Assembly: GCF_036227205.1 (NCBI RefSeq)
Contig: NZ_CP109442.1
Span: 9,052,001-9,116,000 of the forward strand
DNA length: 64,000 bases
Source of the DNA: Amycolatopsis sp. NBC_01480
GTDB taxonomy: Bacteria > Actinomycetota > Actinomycetes > Mycobacteriales > Pseudonocardiaceae
Direction: 5' to 3'
The first letter of the stretch is position 1, and each line of letters begins with the position of its first letter. The notes below the pieces were generated by a model, which was not told the origin of the DNA, searched no databases, and saw only the letters and a program-made list of their open reading frames with translations. Positions 7,947-16,773 of the stretch are shown here, piece by piece. The position numbers and the translations under genes were made by a program.

Positions 7947-8843
7947 ATGTCGAAGACCATTGTGATCACCGGGGCGTCGAGCGGGTTCGGCGCCATGACC
8001 GCCCGCGCGCTGGCCGACGCCGGCCACACCGTCTACGCCGGGATGCGGGCCACCACCGGCCGGAACGCGCCGGCCGTCACCGAGCTGGCGGACTACGCCC
8101 GCGAGCACTCGGTTTCCCTGCACGCCTTGGAGATGGACGTCTCCGATCAGTCCTCTGTGGACGCGGCGATCGGACAGGTGCTGACCGAGGCGGGCCGGCT
8201 GGACGTGGTCGTGCACAACGCCGGGCACATGGTGCTCGGCCCCGCCGAGGCGTTCACCGTCGAGCAGTTCGCGCAGGTATACGACACCAACGTGCTGTCC
8301 ACCCAGCGGGTCAACCGCGCCGCGCTCCCCCACCTGCGGGGCCAGCGGGACGGACTCGTGGTGTGGGTCGGCTCGAGCAGCAGCCGCGGCGGCGTGCCGC
8401 CGTACCTCGCGCCGTACTTCGCCGCGAAGGCCGCCGAAGACGCGCTCGCCGTGAGCTACGCGGCCGAGCTGGCGCGGTTCGGCGTGGACACCAGCATCAT
8501 CGTCCCGGGCGCGTTCACCACCGGCACCAACCACTACGCGCACGCCGGCCACGCCGCCGACACCGAGGTGGAGCAAGCCTACGAGGAGCTGTACGCCGGC
8601 ATCATGGAGGAGATCCCCGCGCGTCAGGCCGAGCTCTCGCCGCCCGACGCGGACCCGGCCGAGGTGGCCCGCGAGATCGTGCGCGTGGTCGGCCTGCCCA
8701 AGGGCCGCCGCCCGTTCCGCGTGCACGTCGACCCGATGCACGACGGCGCGGAGCCGGTGTTCGACCTCGGCGACCGGATCCGCGCGGACTTCTTCCGCCG
8801 GCTCGGCTTCGAGGACCTGCTGGCCCCGGCCGGAGCCGAATGA
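7947..8843 (+). CDS. SDR oxidoreductase
   Basis: 298 residues, with TGASSGFGAMTARAL as cofactor loop (residues 8-22), VVHNAGHMV as the NAG motif, the catalytic Ser in WVGSSSS and YFAAKAAED for the YxxxK pair. It is longer than a minimal SDR and carries a C-terminal extension (RPFRVHVDPMHDGAEPVFDL) seen in SDR proteins acting on larger or hydrophobic substrates. An AAGGAGAAAAG ribosome-binding site precedes the ATG. It is cotranscribed with the SDR before it; a strong hairpin follows. Confidence 0.88.
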   Translation: MSKTIVITGASSGFGAMTARALADAGHTVYAGMRATTGRNAPAVTELADYAREHSVSLHALEMDVSDQSSVDAAIGQVLTEAGRLDVVVHNAGHMVLGPAEAFTVEQFAQVYDTNVLSTQRVNRAALPHLRGQRDGLVVWVGSSSSRGGVPPYLAPYFAAKAAEDALAVSYAAELARFGVDTSIIVPGAFTTGTNHYAHAGHAADTEVEQAYEELYAGIMEEIPARQAELSPPDADPAEVAREIVRVVGLPKGRRPFRVHVDPMHDGAEPVFDLGDRIRADFFRRLGFEDLLAPAGAE

Positions 8844-8846
8844 CCG

Positions 8847-8885
8847 CAGACCACAGTGGACGCCCGCTGCGTCCACTGTGGTCTG
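8847..8885. terminator. Bidirectional hairpin terminator
   Basis: Perfect 17-bp inverted repeat (8847-8863 with 8869-8885) around a 5-base loop CCGCT, in the gap between the convergent SDR and P450 genes. No U-tract follows, as is usual in high-GC actinomycetes. It can end transcription from either side. Confidence 0.8.
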
Positions 8886-8889
8886 GTGC

Positions 8890-10104
8890 TCACCAGATGA
8901 CGGGCACGCTCGCCACCCCGCCGGTCAGCCGGTTCGACCGGACGTCCAGCTCCTCGGCGGGCACGGCCAGGCGCAGGCCGGGGAACCGGCGGAACAGGGT
9001 GCCGAACACGACCCGCAACTCGGTGCGGGCCAGGCTGGCGCCGATGCAGAAGTGCCCGCCGTAGCCGAACGCCACGTGGGAGTTGGGCTTGCGCTCCGCG
9101 TCGAACTCATCCGGGTGGTCGAACACCGAGTCGTCCCGGTTCGCCGACGCGGTGGAGATCATCACCGCGTCGCCGGTCCGGATGGTGACGCCACCGATCT
9201 CGACGTCGTCGTGGGCGTAGCGGAGCAGGCCGAGCCCGCCCGGCGCGGACATCCGCAGGATCTCCTCGACGGTGCTGTGCACGCGGCCTTCGGGGTCGGC
9301 GATCAGCGCCTCGCGCCGGCTCAGGTCCGTGAGCAGGAACAGCACGCCGAGGTCGATGCGGTTCGACGTCGTCTCGTGCCCGGCGAAGAGCAGGCCCGCG
9401 GCGAGGCGCGCGAGGTCGTCGTCGGTGAACGACGGGTCGTCGGCCTGCGCGGCGACCAGGTCGGAGACGACGTCCTCGCCCGGCTCGGCCCGCTTCACGT
9501 CGGCCAATTCGCCCATGTACGCGGCGAACTCGTCCATCGCCAGCTGCGCGTCGCCGCCGCTGTCGAGCACGCCGACGCGGTCGGACAGGTCGCGGAACTT
9601 GTCCCGGTCCTCGTACGGCACGCCCAGCAGCTCGCAGATCACCAGCACCGGCAACGGGAACGACAGGAACTCGTGCAGGTTCACCGGCTCACCCGGCGCC
9701 GCGTCGTGCGCCGCCGACAGCTCGTCGAGACAGCGGTCGGCCAGCTCCTGGATGTGGTCGCCGAGGCGGCGCATCCGGTTCGCGGAGAAGGCCGGCACGA
9801 GCAGCTTGCGCAGCCGCGAATGGGACGCCTGCTCGGTTTCGTAGTCGCCCTGGGGACCGGCCAGCACCGCGGCGTCCGAGATCATCGAGGCCTGCGCCGG
9901 CGCCGGGTGCGAGCGGCCGAAACGTGGGTCGGCGAAGATCAGGCGGGCCTGTTCGAAGGCGGTCACCAGCCAGGCCGGGTCGCCGGCCGGCGTGGTCACC
10001 CGCACCAGCGGGCCCTCGCGGCGCAGCACCCGGTACAGCGGCGCGATCTCCAGCACGTTCGGCCGCTCGAACGGCAGCTGTGGCGCGCGCTCCGTGGTCG
10101 TCAT
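8890..10104 (-). CDS. Cytochrome P450
   Basis: 404-residue soluble class I bacterial P450. The I-helix is [11 protein letters not shown], the K-helix ExxR is EEILR, and the heme loop is [15 protein letters not shown] with the axial Cys. It has the length and motifs of actinomycete CYP105/107-like enzymes that hydroxylate natural products or xenobiotics with electrons from a ferredoxin; no ferredoxin gene is adjacent. The ATG overlaps the stop of the PadR regulator gene (ATGA), so translation is coupled and the P450 is the obvious regulated output. Confidence 0.93.
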   Translation of the reverse strand: MTTTERAPQLPFERPNVLEIAPLYRVLRREGPLVRVTTPAGDPAWLVTAFEQARLIFADPRFGRSHPAPAQASMISDAAVLAGPQGDYETEQASHSRLRKLLVPAFSANRMRRLGDHIQELADRCLDELSAAHDAAPGEPVNLHEFLSFPLPVLVICELLGVPYEDRDKFRDLSDRVGVLDSGGDAQLAMDEFAAYMGELADVKRAEPGEDVVSDLVAAQADDPSFTDDDLARLAAGLLFAGHETTSNRIDLGVLFLLTDLSRREALIADPEGRVHSTVEEILRMSAPGGLGLLRYAHDDVEIGGVTIRTGDAVMISTASANRDDSVFDHPDEFDAERKPNSHVAFGYGGHFCIGASLARTELRVVFGTLFRRFPGLRLAVPAEELDVRSNRLTGGVASVPVIW

Positions 10105-10637
10105 CGAAGTTCCTCCTCGGATAAGGGTTTCCGGGCCCGCGCACGCAGCGTCGCGAGCCAGTCCTGTTCGTCGGCCAGGCGGCGGCCGACCTCGTCGAGC
10201 ACCAGCCGGCTCCACGGGTCCGGCTGCGCCGCGGCCAGCTTGGCCATCCGGTCCGCCTGCGCGGTCACCGCGCTCACCCGCGCGTCGAGCACCGCGACCC
10301 GCTCGTCCGGCGCCAGCCAGCGGAAGCTGGCCACCCGCGCCAGGAACTCGGCGGCATCGCCGGCCAGCTCGGGGGGCAGGTCCGCGAGCATGTCGTGCAG
10401 CAGCTCCCGCCCGACGTCGGTGATCGTGTAGATGTGCCGGGGCGGCTTGCCCTCCTGCGGCTCGGCGGCCCGGGTGACCGCGCCGGCCTCGGCGAACCGG
10501 CGCAACGCCGGGTAGAGCGAGTTGTTGGACAGCGCCCGCCCGCTCGACTCCTCGACCTGCTTGCGCAGCTCGTAGCCGTGCATGGGCTGCCTGGCCAGCT
10601 TGGCGAGCAGCAAGACCTCGATCCACACGTAGGTCAC
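10101..10637 (-). CDS. PadR-family transcriptional regulator
   Basis: 178 residues: an N-terminal winged helix ([44 protein letters not shown]), in which MHGYEL and SLYPAL are the PadR signatures, followed by a C-terminal helical dimerisation domain (Vir_act_alpha_C type). The GTG start at 10637 sits inside a long palindrome, so the protein very likely blocks its own initiation and that of the coupled P450. PadR repressors are usually released by aromatic or drug-like ligands. Confidence 0.92.
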   Translation of the reverse strand: MTYVWIEVLLLAKLARQPMHGYELRKQVEESSGRALSNNSLYPALRRFAEAGAVTRAAEPQEGKPPRHIYTITDVGRELLHDMLADLPPELAGDAAEFLARVASFRWLAPDERVAVLDARVSAVTAQADRMAKLAAAQPDPWSRLVLDEVGRRLADEQDWLATLRARARKPLSEEELR

Positions 10638-10658
10638 CGTAACCTAGGTTTTGGTGAC
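10633..10658. promoter_or_regulatory. PadR operator palindrome over the start codon
   Basis: 26-bp inverted repeat with arms GTCACC and GGTGAC around the perfect core AACCTAGGTT; only the two bases on each side of the core are unpaired. It covers the PadR GTG start (10635-10637). The ATGT/ACAT-type symmetry differs, but length and position suit PadR autoregulation. Confidence 0.7.
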
Positions 10659-10712
10659 TGGGCAACGCGCTGCGGGTGGACCCCGGGTGGAGATTTCCCC
10701 TCGGCACACGAA

Positions 10713-10740
10713 CGGGCGGGACGGCGAACCGTCCCGCCCG
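10713..10740. terminator. Hairpin terminator after the GH30 gene
   Basis: Perfect 12-bp stem CGGGCGGGACGG paired with CCGTCCCGCCCG around the tetraloop CGAA, 15 bp beyond the GH30 stop and upstream of the PadR operator. Confidence 0.75.
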
Positions 10741-10754
10741 CTGGTGCGCACCGG

Positions 10755-12209
10755 TCAGCGGCCGCTCCAGTGGAAGGTCACGGTCGCGCCCGCGGGCACG
10801 GTCGCGTCGAACGACCGGTCGCCCGAGACCACGGTGAACGTCTGCGCCGTCTTCGCCGTGTTCAGCGCGACCAGCGCGGTGGAACGGTCGGGGTTCGTGA
10901 ACGCGACGGCCTGGATCGGCGTGCTGGTCCCGCTCGTGTAGACGACCGAGGCGGCGATGTGCACCGCGCCCGGCGGCACGAACTTGGAGAAGTGCTCGAT
11001 GTCCCGGTACTGGTCGTTGTAGGTGACCGCCCGGGTCTGCGAGTTCACCGTGACGGTGCCGTTGCAGGTGCCGCAGCCGCCCAGGTGCGGGCCGTGGTTC
11101 TCGTCCAGCGCGATGTTCCAGTCGATCGAGCTGCGGCCCCAGTTCTGCATCACGCCGATGATGGTGGACGAGTCGCCGCCCTCGCACTCGGTCATGAAGA
11201 CGTCTTTGCCCGGGTACGAGGCCTTCAGCGGTGTCTGGGCGTCCGGCGAGCCGTAGTAACAGTGGTACGCCGTGCCCGCCATCCACTTCGCGGCGTTCGT
11301 GGCCAGCAGGTCGTACGGGTATTCCGGCTGCGGGTCCTCCCCCGCGCGCTGGTGCGAGGCGATGTCACCGGGGTGCTCGGTCCAGTTGTGGTCGAAGCCG
11401 AGGATCTTCGTGTCGAGGCCGGCCGCGCGGATGGCCGGGCCGAGCGCCTCGATCACCTTCGCCTCCTGCTGCCACGGCAGGTCGGTGCCCGGGTAGTTCT
11501 TGCGCTCCAGCGCCTGCGGCTCGTTCTGCACGGTCAGGTAGTCCACGTGCACGCCGGCTTTTTGGTACGCCTGAAGGAACTTCACCAGGTACGCGGCGTA
11601 GGCGCGGTAGATCTGCGGCGAGTCGATCAGCTTGCCGTCGATCATCGAACCGCCGGTCTTCATCCAGCCCGGCATGCTCCACGGGCTCGCGACGATCTGC
11701 AGCTTGGGGTTCAGCTTCTCCGCCTGGCGCACCAGCGGCAGGATCTGGGCCTCGTCGTGGGCGATGGAGAAGTGCCGCAGCGAGTAGTCGGTCTGGCCCG
11801 CGGGCACGTCGTCGAAGCTGTAGTCCTGGCCCACGGCGAAGTCCGACGCGCCGATCGGCTGGCGCAGGAAGCTGATGCCGGCCCCGGCCCGGGGGTCGAA
11901 CAGGTTCTTCATCACCTCGTCGCGGGCCGCCGGCGCGAGGCCGTACAGCACGTGGGCGGCGGAATCGGTGATGGCCGCGCCGAAGCCGGACACGGACTGG
12001 AACTTGACGCCCGGGTCCAGCCGGACCGTCGTCGCCCCCGACGCCGCCGGGCTCTGCCAGCTCAGCTGGGCGTCGGTAGGCGTGGTGACGCCGGGCTGGG
12101 TGAGCCACTCGTGCACGGTCTGCGGACCGGCCGTCGCCGGACCGGTCGCCATCGTGACGGCGGCCGCCGCGGCCGTCACGGTATACAGCACTCTTCTCAA
12201 GCGCGGCAT
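10755..12209 (-). CDS. Secreted GH30-family glycoside hydrolase
   Basis: 484 residues. A Sec signal peptide ([28 protein letters not shown]) is cleaved near residue 28. Then comes a TIM-barrel: [16 protein letters not shown] near the N-terminus, the acid/base Glu in TVQNEPQA, and the nucleophile Glu in FMTECEGG; a C-terminal beta-domain ends in GATVTFHW. This is the GH30 glucosylceramidase/beta-1,6-glucanase family; retaining hydrolysis of beta-glycosides outside the cell is expected. The exact substrate (fungal beta-1,6-glucan is a reasonable guess) cannot be fixed. It is transcribed alone. Confidence 0.9.
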   Translation of the reverse strand: MPRLRRVLYTVTAAAAAVTMATGPATAGPQTVHEWLTQPGVTTPTDAQLSWQSPAASGATTVRLDPGVKFQSVSGFGAAITDSAAHVLYGLAPAARDEVMKNLFDPRAGAGISFLRQPIGASDFAVGQDYSFDDVPAGQTDYSLRHFSIAHDEAQILPLVRQAEKLNPKLQIVASPWSMPGWMKTGGSMIDGKLIDSPQIYRAYAAYLVKFLQAYQKAGVHVDYLTVQNEPQALERKNYPGTDLPWQQEAKVIEALGPAIRAAGLDTKILGFDHNWTEHPGDIASHQRAGEDPQPEYPYDLLATNAAKWMAGTAYHCYYGSPDAQTPLKASYPGKDVFMTECEGGDSSTIIGVMQNWGRSSIDWNIALDENHGPHLGGCGTCNGTVTVNSQTRAVTYNDQYRDIEHFSKFVPPGAVHIAASVVYTSGTSTPIQAVAFTNPDRSTALVALNTAKTAQTFTVVSGDRSFDATVPAGATVTFHWSGR

Positions 12210-12504
12210 GGTCTTCCTTCGCTGCTGTCGGGAATGGGGAAACTCCTCCCGGGGTCACGCTGGCGGCCGCGACCGGGGCTGATCCCGACACAAACAGACG
12301 GCCTCGGCGGTGACAAGGTCTTTTTGTTGCGCGCCAAGCGGTTCGTGGCGTTCGGGGGCTTTGTCCGCGAATCCGGTCCCCGCTCACCGGGATTCGGCTC
12401 CACGGGCTGTTGTCCCTTTAGGACATTCCGGCAGCGGGGGCCAATTCAGCGTCCCCACGCGGCTGCGGTTACCTTCGCTCGCACCCACCACGAGGAGGAA
12501 ACCG

Positions 12505-13317
12505 ATGAGCGTTGTGCGCCACGGCGTGTACCTGCCGCCGTTCGGGCCGTTCGGGGAGCCGTCGGTGCTCGTCGACCTGGCGGTGCGGGCGGAGGCGGCC
12601 GGGTGGGACGGGGTGTTCCTGTGGGACCACGTCGTCACGGACGCGATGCCGATCGCCGATACCTGGACCACGCTCGCCGCGATCGCGCAGGCGACCACAG
12701 CCCTGCGGCTCGGCCCGATGGTCACGCCGCTGGCCCGGCGACGGCCGTGGACGGTCGCGCGGCAGGCGGCCACCGTCGACCGCCTCTCGGGCGGGCGGCT
12801 GATCCTCGGCACCGGCCTCGGGTCCGACGAGTCCGGCGACTTCAGCCGGTTCGGCGAACCCGGCGGACTCGCCGAACGCTCGTCACGATTCGACGAAGGC
12901 CTCGAAGTCGTGCGCGCCATGCTGTCCGGCGACGCGGTGCGCCATCAGGGCGAGCACTACCAGGTGACGCTGGAACCTGCTGCGCCACAACCGATCCCGC
13001 TCTGGACGGCCGCCTCCACCAGCCACCCGCACGTGCTCGACCGCGCCGCCGCGAGCGACGGCTTCTTCCCCAACCCCGGCCCGCACCCGCCCTCGCCGGA
13101 GGATCTGGCCCGCCTCGTCACCCGGGTCCGTCCGGCCGGGCGCCCGTTCGACGTCGCCGTGGCCGGCAACGCGAGCCCGGCCTGGGACGAGCCCACCGGA
13201 CTCGATCTGGGCGCGCTGGCCGAGGCGGGCATGACCTGGTGGATGGAGTCCCTCATCCACTTCGACCCGCTGGAACTGTCCCTGCAAGTCGTCGACGCCG
13301 GACCGCCGCGCGCCTGA
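12505..13317 (+). CDS. LLM-class flavin-dependent oxidoreductase
   Basis: 270 residues of the luciferase-like monooxygenase TIM barrel: YLPPFGPFGEPSVLVDLAVRAEAAGWDGVFLWDHV at the N-terminus, LGPMVTPLARRRPWTVARQAATVDRLSGGRLILGTGLG in the middle. These enzymes use FMNH2 or F420H2 to oxidise or reduce small substrates; the ARQAATVDRLSGGR segment is common to F420-dependent members. A GAGGAGG ribosome-binding site precedes ATG 12505. It stands alone between two oppositely oriented genes. Confidence 0.85.
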   Translation: MSVVRHGVYLPPFGPFGEPSVLVDLAVRAEAAGWDGVFLWDHVVTDAMPIADTWTTLAAIAQATTALRLGPMVTPLARRRPWTVARQAATVDRLSGGRLILGTGLGSDESGDFSRFGEPGGLAERSSRFDEGLEVVRAMLSGDAVRHQGEHYQVTLEPAAPQPIPLWTAASTSHPHVLDRAAASDGFFPNPGPHPPSPEDLARLVTRVRPAGRPFDVAVAGNASPAWDEPTGLDLGALAEAGMTWWMESLIHFDPLELSLQVVDAGPPRA

Positions 13318-13354
13318 GGAACACTCGCCTGCGACCCGGGCGGAACCGCGTCCG

Positions 13355-14128
13355 TCAGCAGGGATGTCCGTTCCGCCCCAGGGTTTCCTCGGCGGTCACC
13401 CCCGGCCGGGTCCACTGCGGCACCGGACGCCCGGTCTCACCCCAGGTCGCATTGCCATCCGCATCCGAACGCCAATACCAGCACGCGTGCTGGCCTTCAG
13501 GCCAGCCCTCGGGGTTGTCCTCCCAAGCCTCACCGCGGCCGTGCGGCGTCATGTCGAGCAGGCCGAAGGAGCCGTTGAAACGCTCGGTGCCCCGGCCCGT
13601 CGTGGAGTAGGTCAGGAACACGCGGTCGCCGTCGCGCAGGAAGCAGCTGAGGTGACCCATGCGTTCGCCGATCGGGGCCGGCACGCCGCGCACCGAGTAC
13701 CAGGGCTGGGTGTAGCCCATGAACTCGACGAAGTCGGCGACCTCGTCCCACCGGCCCTCGGTCACGATCGCGAGCGAGACGCCGCGGGCGTTGAGGTACA
13801 CGGCGTCCTTCAGGTGCCAGGCCGCGTTCGTGCAGCCTTCGCACTGACCCTGGTGCGGCGCGCCGTCGTACCACATGTGCTGGTACGTAACGAGTTCCTC
13901 GCGGCCCTGGAACAAGCTCACGAACGGGACCGGGCCGTGGGGTCCGACGACCTCGGCCGTCGCGTCGACCTCCACCATCGGCAGCCGGCGGCGGGCCGCG
14001 GCGAGTGCGTCGCCCTCGCGGGTGTGGGCCTTTTCGCGGACCAGCAGCTCGTCGCGGGCGGCCTGCCAGGTGGCCAGGTCGGCCAGGGGCGGGCGGCCGG
14101 GCAGGGTGGTGGTCGGGTCCTCCGGCAT
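13355..14128 (-). CDS. DUF899 thioredoxin-fold protein
   Basis: 257 residues of the DUF899 family, a thioredoxin-like fold without a proven enzymatic role. Recognisable parts are WQAARDELLVREKAHTREGDALAAARRRLPMVEV at the N-terminus, the Cys-containing GQCEGCTNAAW, and FNGSFGLLDMTPHGRGE with a W-rich end. The CEGC pair is a possible redox centre. ATG 14128 gives the full N-terminal domain. It is monocistronic; both neighbours point away from it or converge on it, so context adds nothing about its job. Confidence 0.8.
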   Translation of the reverse strand: MPEDPTTTLPGRPPLADLATWQAARDELLVREKAHTREGDALAAARRRLPMVEVDATAEVVGPHGPVPFVSLFQGREELVTYQHMWYDGAPHQGQCEGCTNAAWHLKDAVYLNARGVSLAIVTEGRWDEVADFVEFMGYTQPWYSVRGVPAPIGERMGHLSCFLRDGDRVFLTYSTTGRGTERFNGSFGLLDMTPHGRGEAWEDNPEGWPEGQHACWYWRSDADGNATWGETGRPVPQWTRPGVTAEETLGRNGHPC

Positions 14129-14279
14129 GGTGTCCTCCAGTGGTCTCCGCCGGGCCGCGCCCGGCGCCGTCCTGCGACCCTAGAACAGCCGCGCGCCGCC
14201 GCCGGGAAACTCGGCGAGCCGGTGCCCCGCCCGGCCCAACCAGCGCGCCTTCGGCGGGCGACGGGCCTAGTGTCCTTCC

Positions 14280-14813
14280 ATGAGTGATTCGACGGATCTG
14301 CCCCGGTTCCCCCAGGAATCCTCCCCCGGACCGACCGGACCGACCGGACCGACCGGGCCCGCCGGACCCGCCGGCGCGGCACCGACCCGGCCCGGCACCG
14401 TGAACGGCGCCTTCTGGGCCTTCCTCGCCGCGACGGTGATCAGCATCGTCAGCGGCCTGCTGGTGCTCGGCCAGCGTGACGCCCTGGCCGACGCCGTGCG
14501 CCGGTCCAACACGAAGCTCACCGCCCAGCAGATCGACCAGGCCGCCACCGTGGCGCTGGTGGCGGCGGTCGTGATCGCGGTGCTGATCGCCTTGCTGTAC
14601 CTGTTTTTCGCGGTCAAGCTGCGGGCCGGGCGCAACTGGGCGCGGATCGTGCTCACCGTGCTGACCGCGCTCCAGGTGATCTCGCTGCTGGCCGGCAGCG
14701 GCGGCAGCTGGATCGGCTACCTCAGCTGCCTGGCCGCCGTGATCGGCGTGGTGCTGTCGTTCCTGCCCGAGTCGAGCGCCTACTTCGCGGCGGCGAAACC
14801 GGTGCGGCGATAA
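14280..14813 (+). CDS. Membrane protein with collagen-like N-terminal repeat
   Basis: 177 residues. The N-terminus is disordered and contains five Gly-Pro-X triplets in a row (GPTGPTGPTGPAGPAG), then four predicted transmembrane helices (around residues 43-63, 92-113, 121-138 and 142-160). No known enzymatic motif is seen. Pro/Gly-rich tails on small multi-TM proteins are common in actinomycetes, but a regular collagen-like triplet run is less so. The last residues AAKPVRR are cytoplasmic by the positive-inside rule. Function unknown; transcribed alone. Confidence 0.75.
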   Translation: MSDSTDLPRFPQESSPGPTGPTGPTGPAGPAGAAPTRPGTVNGAFWAFLAATVISIVSGLLVLGQRDALADAVRRSNTKLTAQQIDQAATVALVAAVVIAVLIALLYLFFAVKLRAGRNWARIVLTVLTALQVISLLAGSGGSWIGYLSCLAAVIGVVLSFLPESSAYFAAAKPVRR

Positions 14814-14980
14814 CCTGGCTGGCTGGCCGGACCACCGCGCATGCACTAACCTGAATCCTGGTTGAGCCACCAGCCGCCGTTGTTTTCTTCCGCATGCCTG
14901 CAGTACCGGCGCCGTTCGCCCGGGCCTTCGAGTCCCGGCCGGTGACCGCCCGGCGTGTGGCCGACGAGAGGCAGGCCGCC

Positions 14981-15400
14981 ATGAGCGACGTACGCCATAC
15001 CGACAGCAGGAGCAGACCGATTCCCGACGCCGTCGGGGAACTCCGGCTGCACGTCCGCCGCCCCGCCCCGGGCACCGCCGTGATCGAGGTGGCCGGCGAG
15101 CTGGACCTCAACACGGCCCCGCGCCTGGCCGAGGTCGTGGAGCCACGGATCCGCAGCATGGTCGGGGTAGTGATCATCGACCTCGGCCGGACCACGTTCC
15201 TGGCGGTCAGCGGCCTGCGGACGCTGCACCGCCTGCACACGCTGGCCCGCGAGCACGATGTCGACTTCTACCTCGACCCCGCCGAATCGCGCCTGGTGCG
15301 CCGGGTGCTGGAGCTGCTGCCGCTGGGCTGCGAACGCCCCGGCATCACCGAAAGCCTCGACGGGACGCGCCTTCCGGCGCCCCGGGGCATCCCGACCTGA
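14981..15400 (+). CDS. STAS-domain protein (anti-anti-sigma-like)
   Basis: 139 residues with a STAS fold: VIEVAGELDLNTAPRLAEVV, then VVIIDLGRTTFLAVSGLRTLHRLH. It resembles anti-sigma-factor antagonists that bind RsbW-type kinases. In the usual DSSGL motif the first Ser is phosphorylated; here the motif reads AVSGL, so Asp and the phospho-Ser are Ala and Val, and normal switching by phosphorylation is unlikely. ATG 14981 is preferred to the upstream ATG (14894) because it follows a GAGAGGCAG site and starts close to the domain. The RsbW/SigF operon lies 0.9 kb downstream. Confidence 0.8.
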   Translation: MSDVRHTDSRSRPIPDAVGELRLHVRRPAPGTAVIEVAGELDLNTAPRLAEVVEPRIRSMVGVVIIDLGRTTFLAVSGLRTLHRLHTLAREHDVDFYLDPAESRLVRRVLELLPLGCERPGITESLDGTRLPAPRGIPT

Positions 15401-15465
15401 CCGGCAGTCGCCGTCTGTCCACTTCGGACGGACGGCGGCGCGGGGCGCACGGGTCCGGGTATGAG

Positions 15466-15500
15466 GATGGCCCTCGGCCGGAGCCAGGTCGAGGGCCATC
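15466..15500. terminator. Hairpin between convergent STAS and DUF151 genes
   Basis: Perfect 11-bp stem GATGGCCCTCG / CGAGGGCCATC around a 13-base loop, in the convergent gap; it can serve both genes. Confidence 0.65.
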
Positions 15501-15596
15501 GTTTCTGGACCGGTGCGTGACGGCCGCCTCATCAGAGACCGCCGTTACGCCCAGCCACCTTGGTCAACACGCCGGGTGGTGAGCGGTATTCCCGGC

Positions 15597-16145
15597 TCAG
15601 CCCGTGCCGGGGTCGCGGAAGTCGTCGGGGCTGACCTCGTCGAGCAGGTCGCGGAACTGGCGGATCTGGTCCTCGCTGGTCTCCGGGGGGCCGTCGAGGG
15701 GATCGCCCGGCAAGCCGCCGAGCACGTCCGCCGCCTCGTCCGCGTTGGCCACGGTGACGTCGACCGCGGCCTCCTCCAGCACCGCCTCGGCCACCTCGAT
15801 CGGGGCGTTCGCGCGCAGGCCGACGGCGATCGCGTCGCTCGGGCGCGCCGAGACCCGCACGCCGTCGTCCAGCACCAGGTCGGCGTGGAAGATGCTGTCG
15901 CGCAGCTCGGTCACCTCGATCTGCACGACGCGCTGTCCCAGCGCCGCGATCACCTCGAGGATCAGCTCGACCGTGCCCGGCCGGGGCGAAGCGGTCCGTT
16001 CCTGCGCCGCGGCCAGCTCCTGGGCCTCGGGCGCGCCGATCGTGATGGCCAGCCAGCGGCGCAGGCCGGCCTCCTCCCGCAGCAGCACGACCGGCGCCAC
16101 CTCCTGCGCGACGACGGCCAAGCCCTGCACCCGCACCTGCACCAT
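15597..16145 (-). CDS. DUF151 bifunctional nuclease family protein
   Basis: 182 residues. The core VRVQGLAVVAQEVAPVVLLREEAGLRRWLAITIGAPEAQELA, followed by RDSIFHADLVLDDGVRVSARPSDAIAVGLRANAPI, is the DUF151 (bifunctional nuclease) signature, including the conserved SARPSDAIA. Members have reported DNase/RNase activity, and the family is near-universal in actinomycetes. An acidic tail (SEDQIRQFRDLLDEVSPDDF) completes the protein. The start was set at ATG 16145, since the longer frame adds 26 residues without family similarity. Unlinked in function to its neighbours as far as can be seen. Confidence 0.85.
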   Translation of the reverse strand: MVQVRVQGLAVVAQEVAPVVLLREEAGLRRWLAITIGAPEAQELAAAQERTASPRPGTVELILEVIAALGQRVVQIEVTELRDSIFHADLVLDDGVRVSARPSDAIAVGLRANAPIEVAEAVLEEAAVDVTVANADEAADVLGGLPGDPLDGPPETSEDQIRQFRDLLDEVSPDDFRDPGTG

Positions 16146-16320
16146 GTGGTTCACCCGCTTCCGATGAGGTCTCCCGGGGTGGACTACCCAGTGGCCACCG
16201 CTCGTATCCCCCAGCTTATTCACTCACCGGGACGCCCCGCCCGGCTCGGCCGCTCGGTGCCGCCCGAAGGAAAGCGCGGGCCGAAGTGTCAGGCCCCCGG
16301 CGAGTGGGTAAACGGGTCGC

Positions 16321-16773
16321 ATGGACAACGAGGGAGCAGGCAGTGCCCGAGGCGGGCTGCCCGCGGTGGATCGGCTGCTCGACGAGCTGATCGAGCTGCG
16401 GGTGCCCGCCGACGCCGCCCAGATACCCCTGGTGCGAATGCTCGTCCAGGCGGTGGTCGTGCGCGCGGACTACGGCCTGGACGCGATCGCGGACGCGAAG
16501 ATGGCGGTCGACGAGGCCTGCGCGCAGCTGGTGGAGCTGGCCGACCTCGGCGCGACGATGACCTGCCGGTTCCGCGTGGCGCCCGAGGGCATCCACCTCA
16601 CCGTGGAGACGCAGTCGCGGCACAGCCGGCCGCCGAGCGACCGCTCCTTCGGCTGGCACGTGCTGACCACCCTGGCGCACTCGGTGCGGGCGCGCAGCGT
16701 CCCGGTCCCCGGCGAGGACCTGAACACCCTTTCCATCGACCTCGACCTGGGCGCGGGGACGGCGAACGGGTGA
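16321..16773 (+). CDS. rsbW: RsbW-like anti-sigma factor (GHKL ATPase fold)
   Basis: 150 residues, beginning with a Ser/Gly-rich segment and then an HATPase-like domain: VRMLVQAVVVRADYGLDAIADAKMAVDEACAQLVELA carries the helix with the N-box (DAKMAVDEACAQL). The G1 box is weak and the protein is short, as in mycobacterial UsfX/RsbW. It should bind and inhibit the sigma factor encoded by the next gene, whose GTG overlaps its stop (GTGA). This is the standard anti-sigma/sigma operon of the SigF (sigma-B) type. Confidence 0.88.
   Translation: MDNEGAGSARGGLPAVDRLLDELIELRVPADAAQIPLVRMLVQAVVVRADYGLDAIADAKMAVDEACAQLVELADLGATMTCRFRVAPEGIHLTVETQSRHSRPPSDRSFGWHVLTTLAHSVRARSVPVPGEDLNTLSIDLDLGAGTANG

Noticed and set aside
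10395..13610. 1071-codon frame over the GH30 and LLM genes
   Set aside because: It crosses two well-supported genes and two terminator or operator palindromes; no recognisable domain.
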